Shown one piece after another: positions 5,520 through 5,529 of a DNA stretch of 5,529 nt. The position numbers and the translations under genes are program-made. This DNA is from Minisyncoccota bacterium (GTDB lineage Bacteria; Patescibacteriota; Minisyncoccia; Moranbacterales; GCA-2747515). The stretch spans positions 1 through 5,529 of the forward strand of contig CALIRC010000084.1 of assembly GCA_938044295.1 (NCBI GenBank), read 5' to 3'. Position 1 is the first letter of the stretch; the number at the start of each line of letters is the position of its first letter. The notes under the pieces were generated by a model that had not been told where the DNA came from, searched no databases, and saw only the letters and a program-made list of their open reading frames with translations.

Positions 5520-5529
5520 ACTAAAATGC

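Overview
All supported genes in this 5.5 kb window lie on the minus strand, so the operon reads from the right edge to the left. It holds three long genes for cell-surface polysaccharide work, one doubtful small ORF, and two copies of an imperfect-palindrome intergenic repeat. The organism is bacterial. It uses TAA/TAG stops in this window, and more than 1,500 codons contain no in-frame TGA. Coding GC is moderate (roughly 40%), and no clear Shine-Dalgarno site precedes any of the genes. AT-rich starts, processive GT2 enzymes and sugar-binding-type C-terminal domains would fit a Patescibacteria/CPR-type genome, but that placement is a weak inference.

Reading in the direction of transcription: (1) 5529-5190 is an AT-rich leader with a good sigma70-type promoter (perfect TTGACA, 17 bp spacer) whose spacer carries a dyad, followed by a possible 62-residue ORF that ends 3 bases before the next start codon. 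(2) 5189-3735 encodes a membrane GT2 synthase of the hyaluronan/chitin synthase (HAS/NodC) type. (3) 3734-3509 is intergenic, with repeat copy B (3602-3722) just after the synthase stop and a candidate promoter for the next gene. (4) 3508-1865 encodes a membrane-anchored NodB-fold polysaccharide deacetylase with a C-terminal beta-rich, LamG-like domain. (5) 1842-262 encodes a multi-membrane-span GT-C glycosyltransferase (GT39/ArnT-like). (6) 261-1 is non-coding: repeat copy A (about 139-256), then a GC-rich stretch at the left edge with no assignable gene.

Taken together, the synthase would polymerise and extrude a hexosamine-containing polymer, the surface-tethered deacetylase would remove N-acetyl groups from it, and the GT-C enzyme would add a sugar from a lipid-linked donor on the outer face of the membrane. 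The polymer's identity cannot be read from the sequence. The synthase and deacetylase combination recalls NodC/NodB, while the deacetylase histidine spacing recalls PgaB/IcaB.

The most unusual feature is the repeat. Two copies of about 120 bp, in the same orientation, each sit within 20 bases downstream of a stop codon and close what look like two transcription units. Copy B has near-perfect 21 bp terminal inverted repeats whose only two mismatches become G.U pairs on the minus-strand transcript. This suggests a structured 3'-UTR element or a palindromic mobile repeat (ERIC- or MITE-like).
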